In this document: piece after piece, positions 7,184 to 14,591 of the stretch | How the letters are laid out: the number at the start of each line of letters is the position of its first letter | How positions within the stretch are numbered: position 1 is the stretch's first letter | Origin: Planctomycetia bacterium | Lineage (GTDB): Bacteria; Planctomycetota; Planctomycetia; Pirellulales; UBA1268 | Length of the DNA: 34,496 nucleotides | NCBI GenBank assembly: GCA_021414115.1 | Contig: JAIOPD010000022.1 | Location: 1-34,496 of the forward strand | Reading direction: 5' to 3' | Program-made: the position numbers and the translations under genes | The notes under the pieces: generated by a model | What the model was told of the DNA's origin: nothing | The model's input: the letters and a program-made list of their open reading frames with translations, nothing else | Databases searched by the model: none

Positions 7184-8026
7184 ATGTTCAGCCGATTTGG
7201 CGCATACCTGAAGACCGCGTTCCTGACGCGTTGGAACCTGCTGCTCTTCGGCGGCGGGGTGGCTGCGGCGTGCATCAGTGGGTTTCCCGGCATTCTGCTG
7301 CCACTGGTGGTCGCTGGCGAGGTCTATTACCTGGCGAGCATGCTGGCCAACGATCGCTTCCGCAGCGCCGTCGAGGCGCAGGATGCGAAGGCCAAGAGGG
7401 CCCTGGAGGCATCCGGGGCTCGCGAGGCCTATGAGCGAATCCGGAAGAATCTGCCCCCCGCCCTCCTCAAGCGGTTCGACCAACTCCGCGATCATTGCCT
7501 CAAACTCGTCGAGCTCGGCGGCAGCATGCGGGGGCCTGACGGCGGCGGACCCGACAAGAACGCCCTGGAGTCGCTCGACCGTCTGCTCTGGGGCTATCTG
7601 CGGATGATCTGGGGCGCATCGACGCTGTCCGACTTCCTTAACCATACCGACGACGGCGAGATCCGGGCACGAATCGCCGATCTCGAGCGTCGGCTGGCGA
7701 AACTGCCTCAGAACGACCCCGGCTCGGCGCAGATGCGGGCGGCGCTCGAAGACCACCTGCAGACGAGCCGCGAGCGGCTGGAGAACATCGAAGAGGCCCG
7801 CCGGAAGCTCGCTTTGGTCGCCGCCGAAGTCGAGCGACTGGAGGCCAAGATTGCCGCGCTCGCCGAAAGTTCTGTCGCGAAGCGGGATGTCAGCGACATC
7901 GCCCAGCGGGTCGACGAGGTGGCGGCGGGCATGCGGAAAACCGACGAAACGATGCGGCAGCTCCAGCTCCCTCCGGAGCTCGAAGACCTCGATGAACCCC
8001 CGCCGATGCTCCGCGAGGAGGCGTGA
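7184..8026 (+). CDS. Membrane-anchored coiled-coil protein closing the PspA/ABC block, unknown function
   Basis: I do not recognise a named family. The 280-residue protein starts MFSRFGAYLKTAFLTRWNLL and has a hydrophobic stretch at about residues 17-48 that could form two close membrane spans separated by a Gly/Pro turn (ISGFPGILLPLVVAGEVYYL). The rest is soluble and largely helical, with strong coiled-coil character at about 165-260 (Glu/Arg/Leu heptads such as RLENIEEARRKLALVAAEVERLEAKIAALAE, shown only in part by its two ends). The acidic C-terminus ends DEPPPMLREEA. The ATG at 7184 is favoured because the frame upstream lies over the ABC ATPase end. It follows the ATPase by 47 bp. By position and topology it could dock the PspA-like protein to the membrane, a role that PspB/PspC fill elsewhere; this is inference. 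Confidence 0.8.
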   Translation: MFSRFGAYLKTAFLTRWNLLLFGGGVAAACISGFPGILLPLVVAGEVYYLASMLANDRFRSAVEAQDAKAKRALEASGAREAYERIRKNLPPALLKRFDQLRDHCLKLVELGGSMRGPDGGGPDKNALESLDRLLWGYLRMIWGASTLSDFLNHTDDGEIRARIADLERRLAKLPQNDPGSAQMRAALEDHLQTSRERLENIEEARRKLALVAAEVERLEAKIAALAESSVAKRDVSDIAQRVDEVAAGMRKTDETMRQLQLPPELEDLDEPPPMLREEA

Positions 8027-8077
8027 GGCAGCGCGGTTGATCGCGTCGGTGTGGGCGGCGTCGCGGTCGCGAGGATC

Positions 8078-8200
8078 GGGTGCCCGGGAAGCCCGGAGCG
8101 CGAGCGACGGGTATACGGATGGCTCACCGTGGGCGTGGTGCGGAGCGGGTTGGGGTGGCGGCCGTATTCCCCGCGCTCGCGCTTGGGGCTTCCCGACGGG
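8078..8200. repeat. Composite inverted-repeat element, copy A (123 bp)
   Basis: The left arm is 8078-8117 and the right arm 8163-8200. The reverse complement of the right arm lines up with the left arm over about 38 bp with a few mismatches (shared core GGGAAGCCC..AGCGCGAGCG), so the transcript could fold into a long hairpin. The 51-bp centre resembles the centre of copy B at 9800-9922, which has exactly the same total length and arm spacing. No open reading frame or transposase is inside, so it is a non-autonomous repeat of unknown origin. Confidence 0.8.
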
Positions 8201-8231
8201 CGGCGGCGCGGTTGACTCACCGTAAGCGTCA

Positions 8232-8399
8232 GGCCCGGAGGGCCGGGTGAGCACCAGCCGACGGATGTCGGCCAAGCGAAAACCGGCAGGATGCCGGTTT
8301 TCGCGTGTCGACGCCAGGATGGCGTCGAGTCAGGCGCGGCGAACCTTGGCTTCGCCCCGCCTGGCCCAAGCGAAAACCGGCAGGATGCCGGTGTTTCGC
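8232..8399. repeat. Array of six adjacent hairpins, five with a GGA or GGAT loop
   Basis: The hairpins, in order, are as follows. First, 8232-8244: GGCCC, loop GGA, GGGCC. Second, 8257-8272: GCCGAC, loop GGAT, GTCGGC. Third, 8276-8304: 13-bp perfect stem around CCGGCA-GGA-TGCCGG. Fourth, 8308-8328: 9-bp perfect stem TCGACGCCA-GGA-TGGCGTCGA. Fifth, 8331-8363: 13-bp stem with one mismatch, CAGGCG...CGCCTG, loop CCTTGGC. Sixth, 8370-8399: near copy of the third with one bulged G. The third and sixth share a direct repeat of about 37 bp (8273-8309 and 8367-8404). The position between two convergent stop codons suits a bidirectional terminator or a REP-like cluster. Confidence 0.85.
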
Positions 8400-8405
8400 G
8401 TGTCT

Positions 8406-9548
8406 TCAGTCCAGCCAGTCGGCCTCGGCGAGCCGCTCGGGGGTGTACGTGTCGGTGACGTAGCTGATGTCCTTCGAGATCAGCGACTCGACCTCCAGCT
8501 TGAAGCCGTTGGCGAGCATCGTCTCGATCTCCTTCTGCCACGCTTTCTTGCCGGCGAACCACGGATAGGCGGCAATCTGCTTCGCCCGCTTGATGTCGGT
8601 GTCGTTGAGCTGGATCTGCACGCTCGGGGAGAGCTTGCAGCGGCCGTAGTCGCGGGACCGGATGCCGAGGAACTTGGCCTCGGGAATCGCCATCCGCTTC
8701 GACTCGTAGGCGAGGTTGATCGAGCCCTGCTTGAGGACGGAGTAGATGTAGTAGCCCCAGGGGTCGTTGTCGAGCAGGCAGTAGACGGGCAGCTTCAGTT
8801 CGTTGTGGAGCCGGGAAAGCATCCGCCGTACGCCCCGCGGCGGCTGGCCGCCGCCATGGGTGAGCAGGCAGTTGTGCTTTCGCCAGAACTTGTCCTCGTT
8901 GAACCGCCGCCAGACCGTGTCTTTCTCGACGTGGAGGATGAACTTGGCGTCACAGGTCTTGAACTTCACCACGTCGGCCTCGACGATCGACGGGATCGAA
9001 TAGCCGCCGGAGCCCATCCGCGAGCAGTCGATCTCGTCACCGGAGTCGATGAGTGTGATCGGGCCGACCATTCCACCGCGGTTGCTGGCGTAGACGTGGA
9101 GTTCTTCGCGAAGGCTCTCGAGCGTGACCTCGAGATCCTCGATGATTGGGTCGCACTCCTCCTGCGTGGCGAAGGTCTCCTCGCGGGTGCCGTCGATGGT
9201 GTGCTTGAGGAGGTAGTAAAGACCTCGGATGCTCGTGGTCTTCTGCTGATCGAGCAACTGCTTGCAGCCGGTGGCCACGAGCAGGGTCTGCATGTAGCTC
9301 TTGGCCTGCGAGAGATTGAAGAGCTGGCGGCGGTTGGTCTGGCCGCCCATCTCGATGATTTTTTGTGACTTGTTGAAGCGGACGTTCGAGAGGCTTCGGG
9401 TGGGGATGTCGAGGTAGGGATCGCGACGCTTCTCGGCGGCGGCCGCAACCTCGTCGGCGAGGCCGACGATCAGCTTGAGCGTCTTGAGATCGACCGCGGG
9501 CAACTTGCCGACAGCGGCCTTCGCAGGGTGTTTCGACTTCGTGGCCAT
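8406..9548 (-). CDS. top6A: DNA topoisomerase VI subunit A (Spo11 family)
   Basis: 380 residues, the usual size of archaeal Top6A. This subunit makes the transient double-strand break in type IIB topoisomerases. The active-site tyrosine is Tyr112 in TSIRGLYYLLKH (the winged-helix CAP domain). The TOPRIM metal site is present: Glu208 in FILHVEKDT and the DxD pair Asp260/Asp262 in YCLLDNDPWGYYIYS. The family-typical GGQPPRGVRRMLSRL segment lies between them. I chose the ATG at 9548 (MATKSKHPAK), because the extra 19 codons upstream look unlike protein and cover the promoter area. Subunit B, which carries the GHKL ATPase, is not adjacent in either direction, although bacterial and archaeal copies are commonly paired. 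No other topoisomerase gene is in the window. Confidence 0.93.
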   Translation of the reverse strand: MATKSKHPAKAAVGKLPAVDLKTLKLIVGLADEVAAAAEKRRDPYLDIPTRSLSNVRFNKSQKIIEMGGQTNRRQLFNLSQAKSYMQTLLVATGCKQLLDQQKTTSIRGLYYLLKHTIDGTREETFATQEECDPIIEDLEVTLESLREELHVYASNRGGMVGPITLIDSGDEIDCSRMGSGGYSIPSIVEADVVKFKTCDAKFILHVEKDTVWRRFNEDKFWRKHNCLLTHGGGQPPRGVRRMLSRLHNELKLPVYCLLDNDPWGYYIYSVLKQGSINLAYESKRMAIPEAKFLGIRSRDYGRCKLSPSVQIQLNDTDIKRAKQIAAYPWFAGKKAWQKEIETMLANGFKLEVESLISKDISYVTDTYTPERLAEADWLD

Positions 9549-9623
9549 GTCGGGTAGAGTGGGTGCAGGGAACCGGGCGGAAAACCGCCGAAATCCTACC
9601 TGCAATCACGGCCACCCGCACGC

Positions 9624-9722
9624 ATGTCGAAATACACCCTCTCCTACGCGCTTCTCGGCCTGTTGATTGCCCTGGGCGTGTATCTCGTCTGCCGCCCCGC
9701 CCGCCGGTTCGATCCCGACTGA
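9624..9722 (+). CDS. Possible 32-residue single-span membrane peptide
   Basis: The frame reads MSKYTLSYALLGLLIALGVY then LVCRPARRFDPD and stop TGA. Residues 6-23 are a continuous hydrophobic span of 18 residues, followed by the positive cluster RPARR, as in small bacterial inner-membrane peptides with a cytoplasmic C-terminus. It lies in the divergent gap 75 bp from the start of the topoisomerase gene. No good ribosome-binding site precedes it, and the repeats begin about 15 bp after its stop. The orderly hydrophobic-then-basic pattern argues for a real gene, but comparison with relatives is needed. Confidence 0.45.
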   Translation: MSKYTLSYALLGLLIALGVYLVCRPARRFDPD

Positions 9723-9736
9723 GGATCGCGGGGCGG

Positions 9737-9771
9737 ATTCCCCGCGCTGCCGCTTGGGGCTTCCTGACGGG
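9737..9771. repeat. Single arm of the dispersed GC-rich repeat
   Basis: This is a 35-bp match to the right arm of the composite element, with the core ATTCCCCGCGCTGCCGCTTG and GGGGCTTCCTGACGGG. One base change lies in the central GCGCTCGCGC part. It lies immediately after the small-peptide frame and 28 bp before the second composite element. Confidence 0.75.
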
Positions 9772-9799
9772 AGCGGAGTGGATCGGAAGGCGTGGCGTC

Positions 9800-9922
9800 G
9801 GGTGCCCGGGAAGCCCGGAGCGCAAGCGACGGGAAGACGCGTGACTCTCCTCGAACGTGCCGCGGAGCGAGTTCGGGTGGAGGACGTATTCCCCGCGCTT
9901 GCGCTTGGGGCTTCCTGGCGGG
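9800..9922. repeat. Composite inverted-repeat element, copy B (123 bp)
   Basis: The left arm is 9800-9833 and the right arm 9885-9922. Arm sizes, the 51-bp spacing and total length are identical to copy A at 8078-8200, with a partly conserved centre (CGGAGCG.GTT.GGGTGG.GG). It sits between the small-peptide frame and the 3' end of the aminotransferase gene on the other strand. The equal length and strong arm conservation suggest the two are copies of one mobile or replicated unit, not chance GC palindromes. Confidence 0.8.
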
Positions 9923-9974
9923 AGGCGTGGCTTTCGAGAAGCCGAGCCGGCGTTCCACCCAAGTCAGATGCGCT

Positions 9975-11276
9975 TTAGCACCGCACGTCGTCGGCCTTGC
10001 CGACGGCACGGCGAATGAAGTGCGGGGCGGGAAGGCTGCCGGTGGAGGCCGGGGCTTCCTGCTGCGGTTTCGCCGCGGGGGCGGTTTGCGTGGCGGCGCT
10101 GAAAAACTCGGCGATCCGTGCCACCACCGTCCGCTGCTCGGCCGTCTCGAGTTCCGGGAAGATTGGCAGGGCGAGCGTCTGCTCGGCGGCCCGCTCCGTC
10201 TCCGGGAGATCGCCCTTGGCCCAGCCGAGGTGCGCGAAGCACTTCTGCAGGTGGAGCGGCACAGGGTAATAGATTTCGGTGCCCACGCCGTGCTTGGCGA
10301 GATGGGCTCGGAGGGCGTCGCGGCTGTCGTCGAGCACGCGGATCACGAACTGGTTCCAGACGTGGCGGCCGCGGGGCTCGTCTCCGGGCACGGCGACCCG
10401 GCCGGCCAGGTCGTATTCGGCGAAGATCTCCTGGTAGCGTCCGGCGTTGACCTGCCGACCGGTCGTCCAGGAGTCGAGATGCGGGAGCTTCACACGGAGC
10501 ACGGCCGCCTGGATCGAATCGAGGCGACTGTTGATACCGATCACCTCGTGGTAATAGCGGGGCTCCATGCCATGGACACGCAGCAGACGGAGCGACTTGG
10601 CGACGTCGTCGCGGGTGGTGGTGAGGAATCCGCCGTCGCCCGCGCCGCCAAGATTTTTGGTCGGATAGAAGCTGAAGCAGCCGACGTCGCCGAGGCTGCC
10701 CGAGCAGCGGCCACGCCAGGTCGAGAGAATCGACTGCGCGGCGTCTTCCACGATCGGCAGGCCGGCCTTTGCGGCGATTGGCCCGATCGCATCCATGTCG
10801 GCCGTGCGTCCGAAGAGGTGCACGGGAACGATCGCCCGCGTCCGGCTGCTGATCTTCTTCTCGATGTCGCGCGGGTCGATGAGGTAGGTGACAGGATCGA
10901 TGTCGGCGAAGATTGGCACGGCGCCCAGGCGGGTCACGGCGCTGGCGGTGGCGAAGAAGGTGTAGCTCGGCACGATCACCTCGTCGCCGGCGCCGATGCC
11001 CAGGGCCATCAGTGCCAGAAGCAGCGCGTCGCTGCCCGAGGCGCACGAAATCACGTGTGGCACATCGAGCGACTTGGCGAGCTCAGCCTCGAGCTCGGCG
11101 ACGTCGGGGCCGAGCACGAACCTGCCCGAATCACAGACGCGGTTGATTGCCTCGCGAATCTGCTCGCGGAGGACGGCGTACTGGCGATCGAGGGCCAGCA
11201 GCGGCACCGCCGGCAGCAGGTCTCCAGCGGTCTCGGGTGTCGTGGTCGGGGATGCTTCCGTGCTGCGGCGAATCAT
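9975..11276 (-). CDS. DegT/DnrJ/EryC1/StrS-family PLP-dependent sugar aminotransferase
   Basis: 433 residues. These enzymes transaminate keto-sugar nucleotides using pyridoxal phosphate, usually for surface polysaccharide or antibiotic sugars. Visible marks are the N-terminal VPLLALDRQYAVLREQI, the cofactor-binding Asp178 in VEDAAQ, and the Schiff-base lysine Lys207 in FYPTKNLGGAGDGG. The C-terminal region has the typical VWNQFVIR and TEIYYPVPLHLQ. The start ATG at 11276 is internal to a longer open frame; the extra upstream residues overlap tex and are not protein-like. A tandem 15-bp repeat (11261-11287) doubles the start area, giving MIRRST after IRRSM. The C-terminal 45 residues (Ala/Pro/Gln-rich, ending KADDVRC) go beyond the family core. 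The substrate cannot be told; no other sugar-nucleotide genes are nearby. Confidence 0.9.
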   Translation of the reverse strand: MIRRSTEASPTTTPETAGDLLPAVPLLALDRQYAVLREQIREAINRVCDSGRFVLGPDVAELEAELAKSLDVPHVISCASGSDALLLALMALGIGAGDEVIVPSYTFFATASAVTRLGAVPIFADIDPVTYLIDPRDIEKKISSRTRAIVPVHLFGRTADMDAIGPIAAKAGLPIVEDAAQSILSTWRGRCSGSLGDVGCFSFYPTKNLGGAGDGGFLTTTRDDVAKSLRLLRVHGMEPRYYHEVIGINSRLDSIQAAVLRVKLPHLDSWTTGRQVNAGRYQEIFAEYDLAGRVAVPGDEPRGRHVWNQFVIRVLDDSRDALRAHLAKHGVGTEIYYPVPLHLQKCFAHLGWAKGDLPETERAAEQTLALPIFPELETAEQRTVVARIAEFFSAATQTAPAAKPQQEAPASTGSLPAPHFIRRAVGKADDVRC

Positions 11277-11287
11277 GCTGCGGCGAA
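11261..11287. repeat. 15-bp-period tandem repeat over the aminotransferase start codon
   Basis: The 12-mer TGCTGCGGCGAA occurs at 11261-11272 and again at 11276-11287, 15 bp apart. On the minus strand this doubles the sequence around the start codon, so an in-frame five-codon duplication may have created an alternative N-terminus. Confidence 0.6.
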
Positions 11288-11705
11288 CTCCGAGGGGACT
11301 GCGCTGGTGGGTGCGGATCGTGATGCGTGCGAACGGATCGACCCGCCAACGCTTCGTGATCGTCACGATCGTGCAGGTCTCTCCAGTGGATTCCGCCGTT
11401 TCGAGGGCGACGCGTGACGCGGCGGCCCTGGTGCCGCATCCCGCGAGACATGCGGGGAATAGGTGAGTTTGCAACGACGGGTCAAGGGCATGCCGGCCCC
11501 CGTGCCGCCGCGGCAAACACGGTAGTCTGGGCGAAGGGCGGAGGAGGGGGTTGTCGTAGCCGTTTGACATCGATCGGGCAGGCAACCTAGATTCCAGCTG
11601 TTTTCCAAGTCCATCGATCTCGCCCTCGTGCACGCGCGGGCGACGTGGACCGCGGAGGAGAGTTGCGCGGCCGGAGTGTTCGATCACCCTTGGTCCGCGA
11701 GTCGG
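11277..11705. other. 429-bp divergent intergenic region before tex
   Basis: No convincing gene is seen. Open frames exist on both strands but are compositionally random and Arg/Pro/Ser-rich. The region must carry the promoters for the aminotransferase (leftward) and tex (rightward); a candidate for tex is at 11564-11593. A GGAGGAGGGGG stretch at 11540-11550 is not followed by a sensible start. Confidence 0.6.
11564..11593 (+). promoter_or_regulatory. Candidate sigma70-type promoter for tex
   Basis: A perfect -35 hexamer TTGACA at 11564-11569 is followed after 18 bp by TAGATT at 11588-11593 (4 of 6 to the -10 consensus). The predicted start at about 11600 gives a leader of about 105 nt to the ATG at 11706. 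The perfect -35 in very GC-rich DNA is what makes it stand out. Confidence 0.45.
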
Positions 11706-14261
11706 ATGGCATCCACGGCGATTACTGCTGTCATCGACCTGGGAAAGATTGCCCAGCGGCTGGGCCTGCCCGTCGCGGGGGTGCAGTCGACCGTCGAACT
11801 CCTCGATGGCGGCAACACGGTTCCGTTCATCACGCGGTATCGCCGTGATCAGACCGGCGGTCTCGACGAGGAGGGTGTCCGCCGGATCGCGGAGTGCGTG
11901 ACCCGGGCGCGGCAACTGGCAGACCGGAAGCAGATGATCCTCCGGACCATCCAGGGCCAGGGGAAACTGACCCCGGAACTGGAGGCGGGGGTCGCCGCCG
12001 CCGAGAGCCTCAAACAACTCGAGGATCTCTACCTCCCGTTCAAGTCGCGCAAACTCTCACTGGCCGAGGTCGCCCGGCAGCGGAGGCTCGAGCCGCTGGC
12101 CCGCGAGATTCTGGCCGCCGACCCGGCCGCTGCCGATCTCGATACCCGCGCCGCGGACTTCGTCGATGCAGACGCTCAGGTGGCCGCCGTCGCCGACGTG
12201 CTGCTCGGCGTCGGCCACATCATTGCCCACGAGTTCAGCGAACGCGCCGACGTGCGGCAGCGACTGCGAGACATCCTCTACCGCGCGGCCCATCTCAAGA
12301 GTCAGCGGGTGGAGAGTGCCGGCAAGGCGCTCTCGAAGGACGAGAAGCATTACCGCGACTATTTCGACTACGGCGAGCACATTCAGCGGGTGCCTCCGCA
12401 CCGGTTGTTGGCGATCAACCGCGGCGAACGGGCGCGGCTGCTGAAGGTGCGGGTCGAGGGTCCGGCCGAGGAGATGCAGGCCGCGGCCGAGGAGCTGCTC
12501 GTGCCGGCAGGCCATCCGCACGCGGATTTTCTCCGGGCGTGTGCCCGCGATTCGCTCGCCCGACTGATCCTCCCGAGCCTCGAGCGGGAGGTTCGTCGGG
12601 AGATGACCGAGGTGTGCGAGTCGCACGCCGTGCAGGTCTTCGCCCGCAACCTCCGCAACCTGCTGCTCCAGTCGCCGGTGCCCGGCCGACGTGTGCTGGC
12701 CCTCGATCCTGGTTTCAAAAGCGGCTGCAAGGCTGTGGTAATCGACGAATGTGGCACGCCGCTGGAACACGCCGTGCTCCATGTCGTCGGCAAGGACGAG
12801 AAGCGGGCCGCCTCGGCTCAAAAGATCGTGGAACTGGTGAAGAGTCACTCGTGCGGCGTGATCGCCGTCGGCAACGGCACCGCCGGCCGGGAGACCGAGA
12901 CGCTCGTGGCCGAGTTGGTGACGGGCGAGCTCGCGGAACTCGACGTGGGCTACGCGATCGTCAACGAGGCCGGCGCTAGCGTCTACTCGACCAGCGCCTA
13001 TGGCCGTGAGGAACTGCCGACGCACGAGGCCTCGATCCGCGGTGCGATCTCCATCGGCCGCCGCCTGCAGGATCCGCTCTCGGAGCTCGTGAAGATCGAG
13101 CCGGCGAACATCGGCGTGGGCCTCTACCAGCACGACGTCAAGGCACGCCATCTCCATGCGTCGCTCGACCAGGTGGTGGAGAGCTGCGTCAACTACGTGG
13201 GCGTCGATGTCAACACGGCCAGCCCGGCGCTCCTGCGACGGGTGTCCGGCTTCAATCAGGCGACCGCCAAGAACTTCCACGAGTGGCGAACCAAAAACGG
13301 GCCTTTCATCTCGAGGCAGCAGTTTCTCGAGGTGCCCGGTTTCGGCGAGGCGGCGTTCGTGCAGGCCGTTGGGTTTCTGAAGATTCCGGGAGGCACGAAT
13401 CCACTCGATTCGACCTGGATCCATCCGGAAAGCTATGCCATCGCGGAGAAGGTGCTGGAGCGGCTCGGCGGCAGTCCGGCCGACCTGGCGAGTCGACAGG
13501 AGGCCGAGGCCCTCGCGGAAAAGGCCGCCGCGGTCGACCTCGTCGCCCTCTCCCAGGAGCTTGGCGTGGGCCGCCTCCTGCTGGCCGACATTCTCGAGCA
13601 GTTGGCCCGTCCGGGCCGCGATCCCCGCGAGGATCTGCCCAAGCCGTTTTTCAAGAAAGGCGTGCTCAAGCTCGAGGATCTGGCGGTGGGCATGGAGCTG
13701 CTGGGCTCCGTGCTCAACGTGGTCGACTTCGGGGCGTTCGTCGATATCGGGCTTCACGACAGCGGGATGGTGCACATCAGCCAGTTGTCGAGCCAGTTTG
13801 TCCGCGACCCGCACGACTTCGTCAGTGTCGGCCAGATCGTGCAGGTCTGGGTCCTGGAGCTCGACAAGGCCCGCCGCCGCGTGGCGCTCACGATGATTCC
13901 GCCCGCCGACCGCGAGCGGCAGCAGCGGCGGGAGGAGGCCCGCAAGGAGCAGAAGGCTCGGCGGGCAGAACAGCGGCAGTCCGCTCCTCCGGCCGCCGCG
14001 GCGTCTGGAGAGGCTGGGCAGCGGCCCGCACGGCCGGCCAAGGGCGGAGGTCGCCCCCCCCGACGGGATCGGCCGCCGCGGGAGCCGGAACCGCGGACCT
14101 ATGTGGCCGCCGGCCCGAAGAAGCCGGCGGCGCCGATCTCGAAGGCGATGCGAGAAGGCAAGGAGCCGCTCCGCACCTTCGGAGATCTCAAGCAGTTTTT
14201 CGAAACGAAAGACGCGGGCGAGAAGCCGGCCGACGGAGCGAATCCGGCCGGCGGATCATGA
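11706..14261 (+). CDS. tex: Tex-family RNA-binding transcription accessory protein
   Basis: 851 residues, somewhat longer than the usual 720-780. Tex is a cytoplasmic nucleic-acid-binding protein related to eukaryotic Spt6. Domains in order are: Tex N-terminal helical region (1-200, with NTVPFITRYRRDQTGGLDEE), YqgF-like RNase H-fold domain (about 325-450, RRVLALDPGFKSGCKAVV), helix-hairpin-helix pair (about 490-560, NYVGVDVNTASPALLRRVSG and FLEVPGFGEAAF), and S1 RNA-binding domain (about 655-730, GSVLNVVDFGAFVDIGLHDS). The extra length is a C-terminal tail rich in Arg, Ala, Pro and Lys (about 735-851), probably disordered and nucleic-acid binding. The ATG at 11706 matches the family start; upstream in-frame codons to a GTG at 11628 do not look like Tex. 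No clear Shine-Dalgarno is present. Its 3' end faces infA. Confidence 0.95.
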   Translation: MASTAITAVIDLGKIAQRLGLPVAGVQSTVELLDGGNTVPFITRYRRDQTGGLDEEGVRRIAECVTRARQLADRKQMILRTIQGQGKLTPELEAGVAAAESLKQLEDLYLPFKSRKLSLAEVARQRRLEPLAREILAADPAAADLDTRAADFVDADAQVAAVADVLLGVGHIIAHEFSERADVRQRLRDILYRAAHLKSQRVESAGKALSKDEKHYRDYFDYGEHIQRVPPHRLLAINRGERARLLKVRVEGPAEEMQAAAEELLVPAGHPHADFLRACARDSLARLILPSLEREVRREMTEVCESHAVQVFARNLRNLLLQSPVPGRRVLALDPGFKSGCKAVVIDECGTPLEHAVLHVVGKDEKRAASAQKIVELVKSHSCGVIAVGNGTAGRETETLVAELVTGELAELDVGYAIVNEAGASVYSTSAYGREELPTHEASIRGAISIGRRLQDPLSELVKIEPANIGVGLYQHDVKARHLHASLDQVVESCVNYVGVDVNTASPALLRRVSGFNQATAKNFHEWRTKNGPFISRQQFLEVPGFGEAAFVQAVGFLKIPGGTNPLDSTWIHPESYAIAEKVLERLGGSPADLASRQEAEALAEKAAAVDLVALSQELGVGRLLLADILEQLARPGRDPREDLPKPFFKKGVLKLEDLAVGMELLGSVLNVVDFGAFVDIGLHDSGMVHISQLSSQFVRDPHDFVSVGQIVQVWVLELDKARRRVALTMIPPADRERQQRREEARKEQKARRAEQRQSAPPAAAASGEAGQRPARPAKGGGRPPRRDRPPREPEPRTYVAAGPKKPAAPISKAMREGKEPLRTFGDLKQFFETKDAGEKPADGANPAGGS

Positions 14262-14369
14262 CCGCACCGTCCTGCCTCAACGGCGGGCCGGCCGGCATGT
14301 CGAGTCGATGACGAGATGCCCCGACTCCTGGCTGCACGGACCATGCCTGGTCGTGCGGCTGGTGATCGA

Positions 14370-14591
14370 TCACCTCTCGCGGAACGTGATCCGCCCCTTG
14401 GTGAGGTCATAGGGGGAGAGTTCGACCTTCACCTTGTCGCCGGGCACGATGCGGATGAAGTTCTTCCTCATCCGACCGGCGACGTGGGCGTTGACGATGT
14501 GTCCGCCCGTGATCTGCACGCGAAACCGCGTGTTGGCAAGAGCCTGCGTGACGACGCCCTCGACCTCGAGTGCCTGTTCTTTTTCCGCCAT
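14370..14591 (-). CDS. infA: Translation initiation factor IF-1
   Basis: 73 residues, near the usual 72. IF-1 is an S1/OB-fold protein that occupies the A site of the small ribosomal subunit during initiation. The sequence follows the family over its whole length: [14 protein letters not shown], then [20 protein letters not shown], then [20 protein letters not shown] and [13 protein letters not shown] is placed 6-7 nt before the ATG. It lies 70 bp downstream of prfB on the same strand, giving a small translation-factor pair, instead of the common position near secY and ribosomal protein genes. Confidence 0.97.
   Translation of the reverse strand: MAEKEQALEVEGVVTQALANTRFRVQITGGHIVNAHVAGRMRKNFIRIVPGDKVKVELSPYDLTKGRITFRER

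Larger units (their letters stand above)
8027..8405. other. 379-bp intergenic region between convergent genes, filled with repeats
   Basis: No gene is supported here. The region contains a 123-bp composite inverted repeat (8078-8200) and, directly after it, a run of six hairpins (8232-8399) that ends a few bases from the stop codon of the minus-strand topoisomerase gene. Hardly any of it is unstructured. Confidence 0.8.

Noticed and set aside
8027-9975. CRISPR-like array suggested by several repeats in a row
   Set aside because: The repeats are inverted and of mixed type, spacing is irregular, there are no unique spacers of constant length, and no cas gene is in the window.
9989-10005. Hairpin CGTCGGC-CTT-GCCGACG inside the end of the aminotransferase gene
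   Set aside because: It is in coding sequence and may simply reflect base composition; the frame is intact through it.
11363-11614. Minus-strand 83-codon frame in the tex upstream region
   Set aside because: Composition is random (Pro/Arg/Ser-rich), there is no ribosome-binding site, and it covers the probable tex promoter.
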